A DNA stretch of 64,000 nucleotides from DATDIC01 sp963764525 (GTDB taxonomy: Bacteria > Pseudomonadota > Alphaproteobacteria > Acetobacterales > Acetobacteraceae): contig CAVXTC010000010.1 in NCBI GenBank assembly GCA_963764525.1, positions 124,001 to 188,000 on the forward strand, in the 5' to 3' direction. The translations under genes were made by a program, and so were the position numbers. This document shows, in pieces, positions 1 to 7,880 of the stretch. The notes below the pieces were generated by a model, which saw nothing but the letters and a program-made list of their open reading frames with translations, ran no database searches and was not told the DNA's origin. Each line of letters begins with the position of its first letter. Positions within the stretch are counted from its first letter, which is position 1.

Positions 1-1
1 C

Positions 2-247
2 ATCACCGATCGGGCCAGCGTGGAGACCGACCGGGCGTTGGAGCTGCGCACCCGCGATCGGGCGCGCAAGCTGATCTCCAAGATCGACCAGGCCCTGCAG
101 CGTCTGGAAACCGGCAGTTACGGCTACTGCGAGGAAACCGGCGAGCCGATCGGCCTCAAGCGGCTGGAAGCCCGCCCGATCGCCACGCTGTCGATCGAGG
201 CGCAGGAGCGGCACGAGCGCATGGAGCGAGTTCACCGCGACGATTGA
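2..247 (+). CDS. dksA: DksA-family transcription factor, C-terminal part (5' truncated by window edge)
   Basis: This is the C-terminal end of a DksA/TraR-family regulator, which binds the RNA polymerase secondary channel and acts with ppGpp. The frame is open from the first bases of the window and reads ITDRASVETDRALELRTRDR, typical of DksA, then YGYCEETGEPIGLKRLEARP. Only one of the four zinc-finger cysteines is present, in YGYCEETG. That is common in alphaproteobacterial DksA proteins and suggests the fold does not depend on zinc. The GTG at 20 is internal; the true start lies before the window. A hairpin follows the stop. Confidence 0.9.
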   Translation: MTDRASVETDRALELRTRDRARKLISKIDQALQRLETGSYGYCEETGEPIGLKRLEARPIATLSIEAQERHERMERVHRDD

Positions 248-260
248 ACGCAGCCGCGGA

Positions 261-293
261 CTTCAGCTCCCGCGTCGGGCGGGAGAGCTGAAG
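261..293 (+). terminator. Hairpin after dksA
   Basis: An inverted repeat with arms CTTCAGCTCCCGC and GCGGGAGAGCTGAAG (two-base bulge) starts 14 bases after the dksA stop. It lies between convergent genes and could terminate both. No strong T-run follows on the + strand. Confidence 0.6.
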
Positions 294-295
294 CC

Positions 296-1129
296 TTACT
301 CCTTCCTTGCCTTCCGATGCTTCTTCATCGACTCCGCGTCGCCCACCTTGAGGCCGCGCAGGAAGCTCGCCCGCGCCCTGGCGCCGGCGAGGATGTAGCC
401 GTGATCCGAGCCGGTGGTGATGAACCGCGCGCCCATGCCGACATAGCGGGCCGAGTCCTCATCGCCGCCAATGCCGCCCATGCCCAGCACCTTGCCGTGC
501 TTGCGGCAGGCACTCCCCACTTCGGCATAAGCCTCGATCAGTTTCTCATGCCCCATCTGGCCGGCGATGCCCAAGGCCGAGGTCAGGTCGAAGCTGCCGA
601 TCAGCAGCACGTCGATGCCATCGACCGCGGCGATATCGGCGGCGTTGTCCACCGCCTCGGGGCTTTCGATCATCACCACGGTGAGGATTTCGTTGTTGAC
701 GGCGGCCTGCGCCTCGGCAACGTGGGGCGGCTCGTAGCCGTACACGGCCGGCGGTCCGCCCCAGCTTCGCTTGCCCTGCGGCGGATAGCGGAACGCCTCG
801 GCGATGCCGCGCGCCTGCTTTGCGGTATCCACGTGCGGGATGATGATCCCCAGCGCGCCGTTGTCGAGCAGCCGGGTCGCTTCGTCGATGGCACCGGCGC
901 AGACCCGCACGATGGGCGTGATGCCGGTGGGCAGCGCGGCGATGCAAAGCTGGGTGGCTTCCTGCACGCTGAAGGCCCCGTGCTCCATGTCGATGAACAG
1001 GAAATCGTGGCCGCCGGCCGCGGCAATGACCGGGGAGGCGACGCTGCGCAGGTGGTGCAGGCCGAAGCCGAGGGCGATCCCGCCGTCGGCCAGTTTCCGT
1101 TTCGCGGTGTTCTGCACCAGCGGCATCAT
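296..1129 (-). CDS. HpcH/HpaI-family aldolase
   Basis: A class II, metal-dependent aldolase of the HpcH/HpaI family (2,4-dihydroxyhept-2-enedioate aldolase type), which cleaves or forms pyruvate-containing hydroxy-acids. Family motifs are visible: FLFIDMEHG, VVMIESPEAV (metal-ligand Glu) and LLIGSFDLTSALG (metal-ligand Asp). From the paired ATGs at 1129/1126 it is 277 residues, close to the family norm. I chose this start because GGGAGGA lies just upstream and the proline-rich extension back to 1297 does not look like protein. The natural substrate cannot be told from sequence; no other catabolic genes are adjacent. Confidence 0.85.
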   Translation of the reverse strand: MMPLVQNTAKRKLADGGIALGFGLHHLRSVASPVIAAAGGHDFLFIDMEHGAFSVQEATQLCIAALPTGITPIVRVCAGAIDEATRLLDNGALGIIIPHVDTAKQARGIAEAFRYPPQGKRSWGGPPAVYGYEPPHVAEAQAAVNNEILTVVMIESPEAVDNAADIAAVDGIDVLLIGSFDLTSALGIAGQMGHEKLIEAYAEVGSACRKHGKVLGMGGIGGDEDSARYVGMGARFITTGSDHGYILAGARARASFLRGLKVGDAESMKKHRKARKE

Positions 1130-1341
1130 TTCCTCCCGGTTCGGTCGAGGTCGCAGCGCAGCATGGGGGTGGGACTGGGTCAACCGGGGCGGATTGCTTT
1201 CGGGCGGTGCCCGCGTCGGGCTCCGTGGGATGGCCCATGGGGTGCGGTGGGCGCGTGCTGCTGCTGGACGCCTGGATCGAGGTGAAGCGGGGGTCAAAAT
1301 TGCCCTCGGCGGATGTTCCGCAGGATTTTGCGCGGGTGGAA

Positions 1342-1378
1342 TTACACGGGTAGAGTCACACGGGTAGAGTCACACGGG
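1342..1378. repeat. 14-bp tandem repeat, about 2.6 copies
   Basis: Units of T(T/C)ACACGGGTAGAG are repeated head to tail twice, followed by a nine-base partial unit. Function unknown. Confidence 0.8.
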
Positions 1379-1435
1379 CCGGGTTACCACTATCCCTGCC
1401 GGCTGGGATTGTTTCGGGCAGGGGGAGCCGGTTGA

Positions 1436-1479
1436 CCGATGTACATCTGCTTTCGCGATTTCGCTCCGATGTACATCTG
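1436..1479. repeat. Two identical palindromes 30 bp apart
   Basis: CCGATGTACATCTG occurs at 1436-1449 and again at 1466-1479. Its core GATGTACATC is a perfect 10-bp palindrome. A 30-bp spacing puts the sites three helical turns apart. They could be transposase-binding repeats of an insertion-sequence end (IS21-type ends carry repeats like this) or a regulator operator. No transposase gene remains beside them. Confidence 0.6.
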
Positions 1480-2205
1480 GCGTTAACCGGCGGTTCATCG
1501 TTTCGGGACGGTCGGCGTTTGCCGATGGGCAGCGAATGTTCGCTGAGCGATGGACATCGGCGTCCGCGATGGCGCGGGGTGCATAGTAAGAGCCTCCTCC
1601 CGAGCGTTACCACTTGCGGTTGAGATTGAAATATTGTTGCGCGCCGCGGCGGGCGAACTTCCGGCCCGCGCGAGTTCCTGATAGACCGGCGCTGCCGACC
1701 GGGGGGCTGGGGATAGGTAGGTTTGGCTTCCTACGCGCGGCATTGGGCAACACGGCCCGCGACTGGACAGCCGCTACCTGCCGGGGCCGTGACGGCTATG
1801 CAGGGCCAACCAACGTAATGTCGCTTCCAGTGTTACGTGACCTCTTGGACTTCATCATTCAGACGAATGCTGGTTGTATGCTATCTGTAGAGCGGCTATG
1901 TCGATCGCCTGCGGGAGCTAATGGGGGGCGCTGCAACTTAACAGGGGCGCATTCCGAGGCATGTCTCTGGCGGGGTGTAGCGCACATCATTGCACAAGCA
2001 ACTAACAGGCGTGCCGGTGTCGCCGAAGCGGCTTTATGGAAAATGAAGCGGGCCTAGCACCGTCCACTGTCTGAGGTGCCGTCCGGGTATTCCAGGCGGA
2101 CCAGCATTGGCGCAGCTTCGCGCAGTGAGCTACGCTGATTTCCCGGACCACTCGGTGGGGCTGGTCCAGATTGGAGTTGCCAATGAGCGTGGAGGGAGCC
2201 ATCAG

Positions 2206-2818
2206 GTGTCATCAACTGTCACGGCAACAGTCGAAGGGTTGTCGGTGATAAAGCAGACGGTCCGAGAGATCGGCAGACTTTATGCGGACAGGTTTGAGCG
2301 CGCCCGCCGCTTGTTCGTGGAGGAGCGTGCACGCGCATTACGGGCGGACCGCGCAACCGAAGTATAGAATCAAGTCGGAGGTATCGAAGTTTTTCGATGT
2401 TCCATACCAGGCAGTTTGCTTTGCAGGATCGGCCCAGCTAGGCTTCAGCATTCATAAGGATAGACCTTTTGTCCCTGCAAGCTCAGACCTAGATATTGCG
2501 TGCATTAATGGCAGACTGTTTGAAAAGGCCTGGACCGATGTGATCTCGTCAACCAGGGCCTTTACCGATGAGACGAAGTTTTCCGGCTTGCGGCCAAGCC
2601 AGATCGACTTATTCAAGCAAAGCATACTGCGGCGCGGAATGATTTTAGTTGAATTGATGCCTCGCTCTACACTCAGCTCCAGTTGGCAACGGTTTGAAGA
2701 AAGGGTCAGCCGAGCGAACGTGACGCTGTTTAGCAGGGTGTCGGTTGCCATTTATATGAGCGAATACGCATTCTGCTGGAAGCAAGAGGCTTCGCTTGCC
2801 GCTTTCCTGGCGGCATGA
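2206..2818 (+). CDS. Nucleotidyltransferase-like protein (frameshifted), partner of DUF262 gene
   Basis: The N-terminal part (GTG at 2206, GGAGGG nine bases upstream) reads VREIGRLYADRFERARRLF. It runs into a stop at 2365, while the next frame continues from about 2345 as KYRIKSEVSKFFDVPYQAV, then FAGSAQLGFSIHKDRPF and SSDLDIACI. A Gly-Ser followed by an Asp-x-Asp pair suggests a nucleotidyltransferase-type fold. The 613-bp span carries one surplus base, so the gene is either frameshifted or has a one-base sequence error. It lies seven bases before the DUF262 start and must be cotranscribed with it. Base composition is clearly poorer in GC than the flanks. The assignment rests on motif shape only. 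Confidence 0.55.
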
Positions 2819-2825
2819 GGTGCGC

Positions 2826-3944
2826 ATGGAAAACGATCTGCGGTATCAGGTTCGCTCACGGGAGATAGTCGATCTTGTCTCGGCAATGAGGACGGGTCGA
2901 CTTACGCTTTCTCCGTATTTTCAGCGCAACCTAGTCTGGCGGGATACGCACAAGCGCGACTTTATTGATACCATTCTGAAGGGATACCCTTTCCCTCAGA
3001 TTTTCCTAGCGCGAGGACCAATCGATCTAGAGACCATGGCAGCCTCGCAGTGTGTGGTAGATGGTCAGCAACGGCTTAACACAATCCTAGAGTTCATCAG
3101 CGGGAAGCTGATGGTTCAAGGTTCAACGTTTTCGGATTTCTCTGCACGAGAAAAAGAGGCATTTCTCAAATACGAGGTGGCGGTGATCGACTTTGACCTC
3201 GATGCAGGGGATTCCCGACTGAAAGAGGTATTCCATCGGCTGAATTGCACATATTACTCACTATCGGCGATAGAGAAGATTGCGTCAGAATACAGCGCCT
3301 CGGAGTTTCTGCTGGTAGGACGGATGCTTTGCGGTGAAATCACGCCAAACGATGAAGATGACGATGAACTACTAGAGGAAGAAGAGCTGTCTACGAATGG
3401 CGGCGCAACTGAACTGGCATCCGCTAACAGATTTGACCGGGACCCTGGTATCGACGAAGATACCTGGACATGGCTACAGGCTCATGCACGTGGACCGTAT
3501 ACTGCTCTCCTCGCAAGCAAGAACGTATTTACAAGCTTTGAGTTTGATCGCAAGGTGCCGCTGATGTTCACGTTGAATGTTATGTGCACCTACCTTGCCG
3601 GTTATTTCAACAGGAACGACCGTGTACGGAAATATCTTGAGGACAGAAATGCCGAGTTTCCCGAGCGGGATGAAGTGGTCGGGAAAATTAATGATGGAGC
3701 TACGTTCATTGAGGAGCTCGGTCTCCCCACTGGCTCAATGTGGTTCAGCAAGGCGAATTTTTTTAGCTTGATATGCGAAGTCTCCCGCAACGATCGTAGC
3801 CTTATCCGAGACACACCGATCGTTCGCGATCGCTTACTGACGTTTGCCAAGTCGGTCCCCCTTGACTACACGTTGGCCGCTCGTGAGGCTGTTGGGCGAA
3901 AGAATTCCAGCGTGAGCTTCGCGCGACTGCTATACGAGGCTTGA
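2826..3944 (+). CDS. DUF262 (GmrSD N-terminal / ParB-like) domain protein
   Basis: About 372 residues with the DUF262 signature: YFQRNLVWRDTHKRDFIDTI, then GYPFPQIFLA, then VDGQQRLNTI. DUF262 is the nucleotide-binding or hydrolysing half of type IV restriction enzymes such as GmrSD and of SspE. Here there is no recognisable DUF1524/HNH nuclease domain at the C-terminus. A very acidic patch (NDEDDDELLEEEEL) occurs near residue 180. I chose the ATG at 2826 because it follows the upstream stop by seven bases. GC is well below the chromosomal background. A role in phage defence is inferred from family and context, not shown. Confidence 0.8.
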   Translation: MENDLRYQVRSREIVDLVSAMRTGRLTLSPYFQRNLVWRDTHKRDFIDTILKGYPFPQIFLARGPIDLETMAASQCVVDGQQRLNTILEFISGKLMVQGSTFSDFSAREKEAFLKYEVAVIDFDLDAGDSRLKEVFHRLNCTYYSLSAIEKIASEYSASEFLLVGRMLCGEITPNDEDDDELLEEEELSTNGGATELASANRFDRDPGIDEDTWTWLQAHARGPYTALLASKNVFTSFEFDRKVPLMFTLNVMCTYLAGYFNRNDRVRKYLEDRNAEFPERDEVVGKINDGATFIEELGLPTGSMWFSKANFFSLICEVSRNDRSLIRDTPIVRDRLLTFAKSVPLDYTLAAREAVGRKNSSVSFARLLYEA

Positions 3945-4534
3945 TTACTGCTTCCTAAATGTCTTGGCCCGACAGCCTCGAAATCGCCGCCCCGACCTAC
4001 GTTGTAGCTTTTCGCCAGTTCCTTGAGGGTAGCGCCCTCGGCCCGCCGCCGCCGTGCTTCCTTCTGCTGTTGCGGGGTGAGCTTCGGCGGTCGGCCCATA
4101 TGCTGGCCGCGCGCCTTCGCCCGGCTGCGGCCTTCCGCAGTGCGTGTGCGGATAAGATCGCGCTCCACGTCCGCCAGCCCGCCGAGAACGGCAATCATCA
4201 GCCGCCCGGTGCTGGTGCCGGTATCCGCCCACGGCTCCGCCAGTGACCGGAATTGCGCCTTGGCGTCCACGATCTGCTTGACGATGGCGAACAGGTCGAA
4301 CGTGCTGCGGGCAAGCCGGTCGATGCGCGTCACCGTCACCACGTCGCCGGGGGCGAGGGCTTTCAGGAGCTTCAGCAATTCGCGCCGGGTGGGTTGCGCG
4401 CCCGTTGCTTTCTCTCGGTAAATCTTGGTGCAGGCCGCCGCCCGTAGCTGGTCAAGCTGCACCCCAAGCGGCTGACCGTAGGTGCTGACGCGGGCATAGC
4501 CTATAGGGCGGTTTTGCGGTTTCTTTTCGGGCAT
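3866..4534 (-). CDS. Serine recombinase (resolvase/invertase family), C-terminus frameshifted
   Basis: A small serine recombinase with the catalytic serine in IGYARVSTYGQ (Ser17), then DVVTVTRIDRLARSTFDLF, a dimer helix, and the DNA-binding hinge GQHMGRPPKLT. The helix-turn-helix begins as LKELAKSYNVG but then changes to unrelated residues. One frame over, the DNA reads AAISRLSGQDI and stops at 3955, a normal resolvase ending. An extra base near 3985 therefore removed the last part of the DNA-binding domain and made the frame run into the convergent DUF262 gene. It is probably the recombinase of the element that brought in the neighbouring low-GC genes. Confidence 0.85.
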   Translation of the reverse strand: MPEKKPQNRPIGYARVSTYGQPLGVQLDQLRAAACTKIYREKATGAQPTRRELLKLLKALAPGDVVTVTRIDRLARSTFDLFAIVKQIVDAKAQFRSLAEPWADTGTSTGRLMIAVLGGLADVERDLIRTRTAEGRSRAKARGQHMGRPPKLTPQQQKEARRRRAEGATLKELAKSYNVGRGGDFEAVGPRHLGSSNQASYSSRAKLTLEFFRPTASRAANV

Positions 4535-4711
4535 ATCTTATGAGGCAGCTTAACCCGCTGATTTCATCAGGGTCAATGGGGAATGCCCGAAAGTCTTGAC
4601 ATGCGCATACCAAACGCTTCAGCATCCGGTGGCGGGTATCTCTGGACGCAGGTGCCGAGGTCGCGCGGTGGCGAGCCCATCCGCCGTTCAGCACTTGGTT
4701 GTGGGGTTGTC

Positions 4712-5695
4712 ATGCGTGCTGCAAGTGCCTTGGTCGCACTGCTCCTTGCCTCCTCGCCAATACACGCAAGCCAAAAGCAAATACCGACGTGGCACTGTCA
4801 TTCGATCGGGTCGATGCTTCGAGCGCGGGAACAACGCGCTTCCGCGAATGATGGGGTATTTACGGAGCTGCGCCGCGGCGTCGATTGGAAGCCAGATTAC
4901 TCCGCGTGGGGTCCGTCAGCCGATACCGTGAAGAATTCTGGCTATCGTTTGGCCAATACGGACGAGGTGGGCCGTTTCGGCCACTCAGACATCGGAGTGG
5001 TCTCACATACCGCCGGCTCTGCGCTCTGCCAGTATTTCGATTTTTTCAGGGTAGTGGAGGGCAAAGTTTATCCGATCGACCCGCCACCACACATGCCCGA
5101 AACTTGCGCTGTCTGGGGTGGTTCGGCTTGGGTCGGTAGCTTGCGCGGCGTCCCGGTTTTCGCAGCGGAGCAACACGGTGCCGATGCCTCGATGCAGATC
5201 ACGCTTGTGCCCTTGCTCAACGGCCGATGGGGACCGCGGTGCGGGATAGACCTGAGCTTCGCCCCGAGCTTTGCTGTTGAAAGTGACTACTGTGATGCGG
5301 CTGAATGCGCGGTCGCGCGTGAGCAAGCCATCGCCAGTGCCTCCCGACTTGCGACATCTCAGGATCAGTACGGCACCGAAAAAGACGATCCGACCCTCAA
5401 GCGGCTAGTCGGCCTGGGTCAGAACACTGTGGGATTTGGTCACCTCCCGACGTTTGGCCACGAAGACCTCTCCCCACAGATTACAGACCCCATTTTGTTC
5501 GTGATGAATGTCCGTGAAAGTCCAGCGCTGGTGATGATCGGGCCGTGGCCAAACGGTCCAGCGCTGGGCGCTGCGCCGATCGGCTATATGGTGGCGCTGT
5601 GGAGCGCCTCGAGCGATAGCCTGAAGCCAATTGCTGGTTTCCGACTACGAACCACTTACACGCGGATCAAGTCTATCTCGCTTCATGGCTACTGA
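4712..5695 (+). CDS. Hypothetical exported protein
   Basis: About 327 residues from the ATG at 4712. It starts with a clear signal peptide, MRAASALVALLLASSPIHAS, with cleavage likely after HAS. The mature part has several cysteines (WHCHSIG, ALCQYF, ETCAVWGG, RCGID, DYCDAAECAV) that could form disulfides in the periplasm. I do not recognise a family. The longer frame starting at 4583 adds no hydrophobic signal. It lies just beyond the recombinase and may belong to the same accessory stretch. Confidence 0.65.
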   Translation: MRAASALVALLLASSPIHASQKQIPTWHCHSIGSMLRAREQRASANDGVFTELRRGVDWKPDYSAWGPSADTVKNSGYRLANTDEVGRFGHSDIGVVSHTAGSALCQYFDFFRVVEGKVYPIDPPPHMPETCAVWGGSAWVGSLRGVPVFAAEQHGADASMQITLVPLLNGRWGPRCGIDLSFAPSFAVESDYCDAAECAVAREQAIASASRLATSQDQYGTEKDDPTLKRLVGLGQNTVGFGHLPTFGHEDLSPQITDPILFVMNVRESPALVMIGPWPNGPALGAAPIGYMVALWSASSDSLKPIAGFRLRTTYTRIKSISLHGY

Positions 5696-5962
5696 GCGGA
5701 ACCGATCTCCGTTGCGGCATTATTACGATAATGTCCGTCGAAGATTCTGAAAGTCTTAAACTATGCAAACCCGCCATCCCTACCCTTGCGCGTCTACTCA
5801 AACAGTGGGAGTCTCTTCTGGCTGAAGACGGTGACCGCCGCCGTTCACGCATGACCGGCCGTTGAAGAGTCACTCGTTTCGATACCTGGGCGGGCATGAC
5901 GTTGGATTCCGCCGCCTGGCGTGTTCAACAATATCGCCGGTGCGGGCGGTTCATTTCAGCCT

Positions 5963-7276
5963 TCATCCCGCCCTGCCGCCACCGCCCGCGGCGTCCCACA
6001 TCAGCCGTGGATCGAACCCCTCGGCCGCGAACATGGTCAGGATCACCACACCGGCAAAAGCAATCGCACCGAACCCCGGATCGATCGTTACCACCGCACC
6101 GAACTGCACCAGCGCGATCAGGATCGACTCCATGAAGATGTCGATCATCGACCAGCGGCCGATCGTGTTGACGATCCGGTACAGCACCGTCCGATCGCGC
6201 AGCCGAGCGGCGGAGCCGGTCTGTGTGGCGACCAGCATCAGGACCAGCCCGACCAGCTTCAGGCAGGGAACCGCGACGCTGGCGACGAACACCAACGCCG
6301 CGAGCGGCCACATGCCGGCCTCCAGCAGTTCTCGCGCACCGCCGAGGATGGTGCTTGGCGACCCTGCACCGAACTGGAGGACCGTCAGCACCGGATACAG
6401 ATTGGCCGGGATATACAGCACCGCCGCCGCGATCGTCAGCGCCCAGGTGCGTGCAATGCTGTTCGGCTTGCGCATTTCCAGGGCCGAACCGCAGCGCGGA
6501 CAGCGCGGGTGCGCGGTTTCGGGCAGGCTGACCAAACCGCAGGTATCGCAACCGACGGCACCCGCCCGCGGCACGGCCAGGATGTCCGTCGCCGTGGCAT
6601 CGGGGATTCCCCGCCGATCCATCGCCTCCCACACCGCCTGGCGATCCAGCACGGCATCGGCGGCGACCACTGTCAGCATCAGCGCGATCAAAGCATACAG
6701 GGCCGGACCGATTTCAATATGGACCATGCCCGACAGCTTGGTATAGGCGACGAACACGCCGAGCAGATAGACCTCGACCATCGACCACGGCCGCATATGC
6801 TCGGCCCAGCGGAACGCGGTGCGCAGGTGAATGGGCGGACGGGCGACGCGGAGCCCCGCCAGGACATAGCTCATCAGGCCCAACCGGAGCAGCGGGGCCA
6901 GCACGGTGGTGAACAGCACCACGACTGACAATTCCCACACGCCGTGCCGTTCCAGCCCCTCGGGACCGGAGAACAGATCGGCGCTGAGGAACATCCCGAA
7001 CGTGCTGACGGTCATCAGCGTCGCTCCGCAGCCGATCGCCAGCAGGCCGAGCGCCGCCAGGTTCAGCGCCAGCGCACGCCCCAGCGGGTCATGGCGGGTC
7101 CGGCGCAGCACCGAGGTGCAGCGCAGACAGCGCGCCTGATCGCCGGGATGCAGAGGCGGTATCGTCTGGAACTGTCCGCAATCGGTGCATTCACGCAGCC
7201 GCGGCCGGGTGATCTGCGGCGTCGCGGCTGGCGCCGGCAGGAACGGGTCAGTGGCGGCGCCGATCAGCCCCGACAC
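5963..7276 (-). CDS. pqiA: PqiA/LetA-type integral membrane protein
   Basis: The inner-membrane partner of the MCE-type PqiB system, which moves lipids between the membranes. Two homologous halves are visible. Each starts with a zinc ribbon (CTDCGQ...CLRC and CDTCGLVS...CPRCG) followed by about four hydrophobic helices, for example LAALGLLAIGCGATLMTVS and WALTIAAAVLYIPANLYPVL. The likely start is the GTG at 7276, one base after the pqiC stop; the frame extends back to 7318 but would overlap pqiC. It is last in the operon pqiB-pqiC-pqiA, whereas enterobacteria have pqiA first. Confidence 0.88.
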   Translation of the reverse strand: MSGLIGAATDPFLPAPAATPQITRPRLRECTDCGQFQTIPPLHPGDQARCLRCTSVLRRTRHDPLGRALALNLAALGLLAIGCGATLMTVSTFGMFLSADLFSGPEGLERHGVWELSVVVLFTTVLAPLLRLGLMSYVLAGLRVARPPIHLRTAFRWAEHMRPWSMVEVYLLGVFVAYTKLSGMVHIEIGPALYALIALMLTVVAADAVLDRQAVWEAMDRRGIPDATATDILAVPRAGAVGCDTCGLVSLPETAHPRCPRCGSALEMRKPNSIARTWALTIAAAVLYIPANLYPVLTVLQFGAGSPSTILGGARELLEAGMWPLAALVFVASVAVPCLKLVGLVLMLVATQTGSAARLRDRTVLYRIVNTIGRWSMIDIFMESILIALVQFGAVVTIDPGFGAIAFAGVVILTMFAAEGFDPRLMWDAAGGGGRAG

Positions 7277-7277
7277 G

Positions 7278-7880
7278 TCAGCGGCCCATACGCAGCATCG
7301 TGGCGATGGTGTCGGCAAGCTGGCCGACGGCGATGCTCATGGCGCGGACCTCTGTGGCCGTATCGGGCGATGCGACCGGGATGGAGGTGGTAACGTTTCG
7401 CGTCGCCGGGATGCGGTGCGAACGGGTGAACTCGACGGCGGCCTGCGCGGCGAAGGCCAGCGCACCCGTTGCGTTGATATCCATCCGCTGGATATTGACC
7501 TCCACCGTGGCATCGGCGGGCGCCGAGATCGCGCCGTTGGCGCTGAACAAAGTCGTGCCGGGCAGCCGCTGCATCAGGTTTTCGGCCAGCACCCGGCCGA
7601 TCATGGCCCCGAGCGGTTCGCCCCAAATCTCGTTGGTAAGCACATCAAGGCGGTAGTTCTCGGACGATCGCACGATCTCCGGCCGTTCGAGGTAGCGGGC
7701 GAGCGCAATCTGCTGCAGCATGACGATATGGGGACCGCCCGGCCGTGGCGTGCCGGGCACCGGGGCAAGCGTGTAGAGCACCGGATTGGGCGAGCGGCAG
7801 GACGCGAGCAGCGCCGCCGGGAGAAGCCCAGTCGGTATAAGCGTGCTCAGCAGCGCCCGCCGGGCCAGGGGTCGCATCAC
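7278..7880 (-). CDS. pqiC: PqiC-type lipoprotein (ABC-type transport auxiliary lipoprotein)
   Basis: About 200 residues with a lipoprotein signal ending LLPAALLASC (lipobox cysteine), followed by NPVLYTLAPVPG, the usual opening of DUF330/PqiC proteins. In this family the protein sits in the periplasm, anchored to the outer membrane, and contacts PqiB. The GTG at 7880 and the ATG at 7877 are alternative starts; the latter overlaps the pqiB stop. Start and end both touch neighbours, so it belongs to one transcript with pqiB and pqiA. Confidence 0.85.
   Translation of the reverse strand: MMRPLARRALLSTLIPTGLLPAALLASCRSPNPVLYTLAPVPGTPRPGGPHIVMLQQIALARYLERPEIVRSSENYRLDVLTNEIWGEPLGAMIGRVLAENLMQRLPGTTLFSANGAISAPADATVEVNIQRMDINATGALAFAAQAAVEFTRSHRIPATRNVTTSIPVASPDTATEVRAMSIAVGQLADTIATMLRMGR

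Larger units (their letters stand above)
1130..2205. other. About 1.1 kb without a convincing gene
   Basis: Open frames here are short and have no recognisable protein content. The stretch holds a short tandem repeat (1342-1378), two identical palindromes (1436-1479) and falling GC toward the DUF262 module. It looks like an island edge or the noncoding remnant of a mobile element. Confidence 0.5.

Noticed and set aside
1342..1378. Possible start of a CRISPR array
   Set aside because: Units are 14 bp, directly adjacent and without spacers; only about 2.6 copies.
1614..2057. A 147-codon frame upstream of the DUF262 module
   Set aside because: Composition looks random (many Arg, Cys and Trp), no family sequence, no ribosome site.
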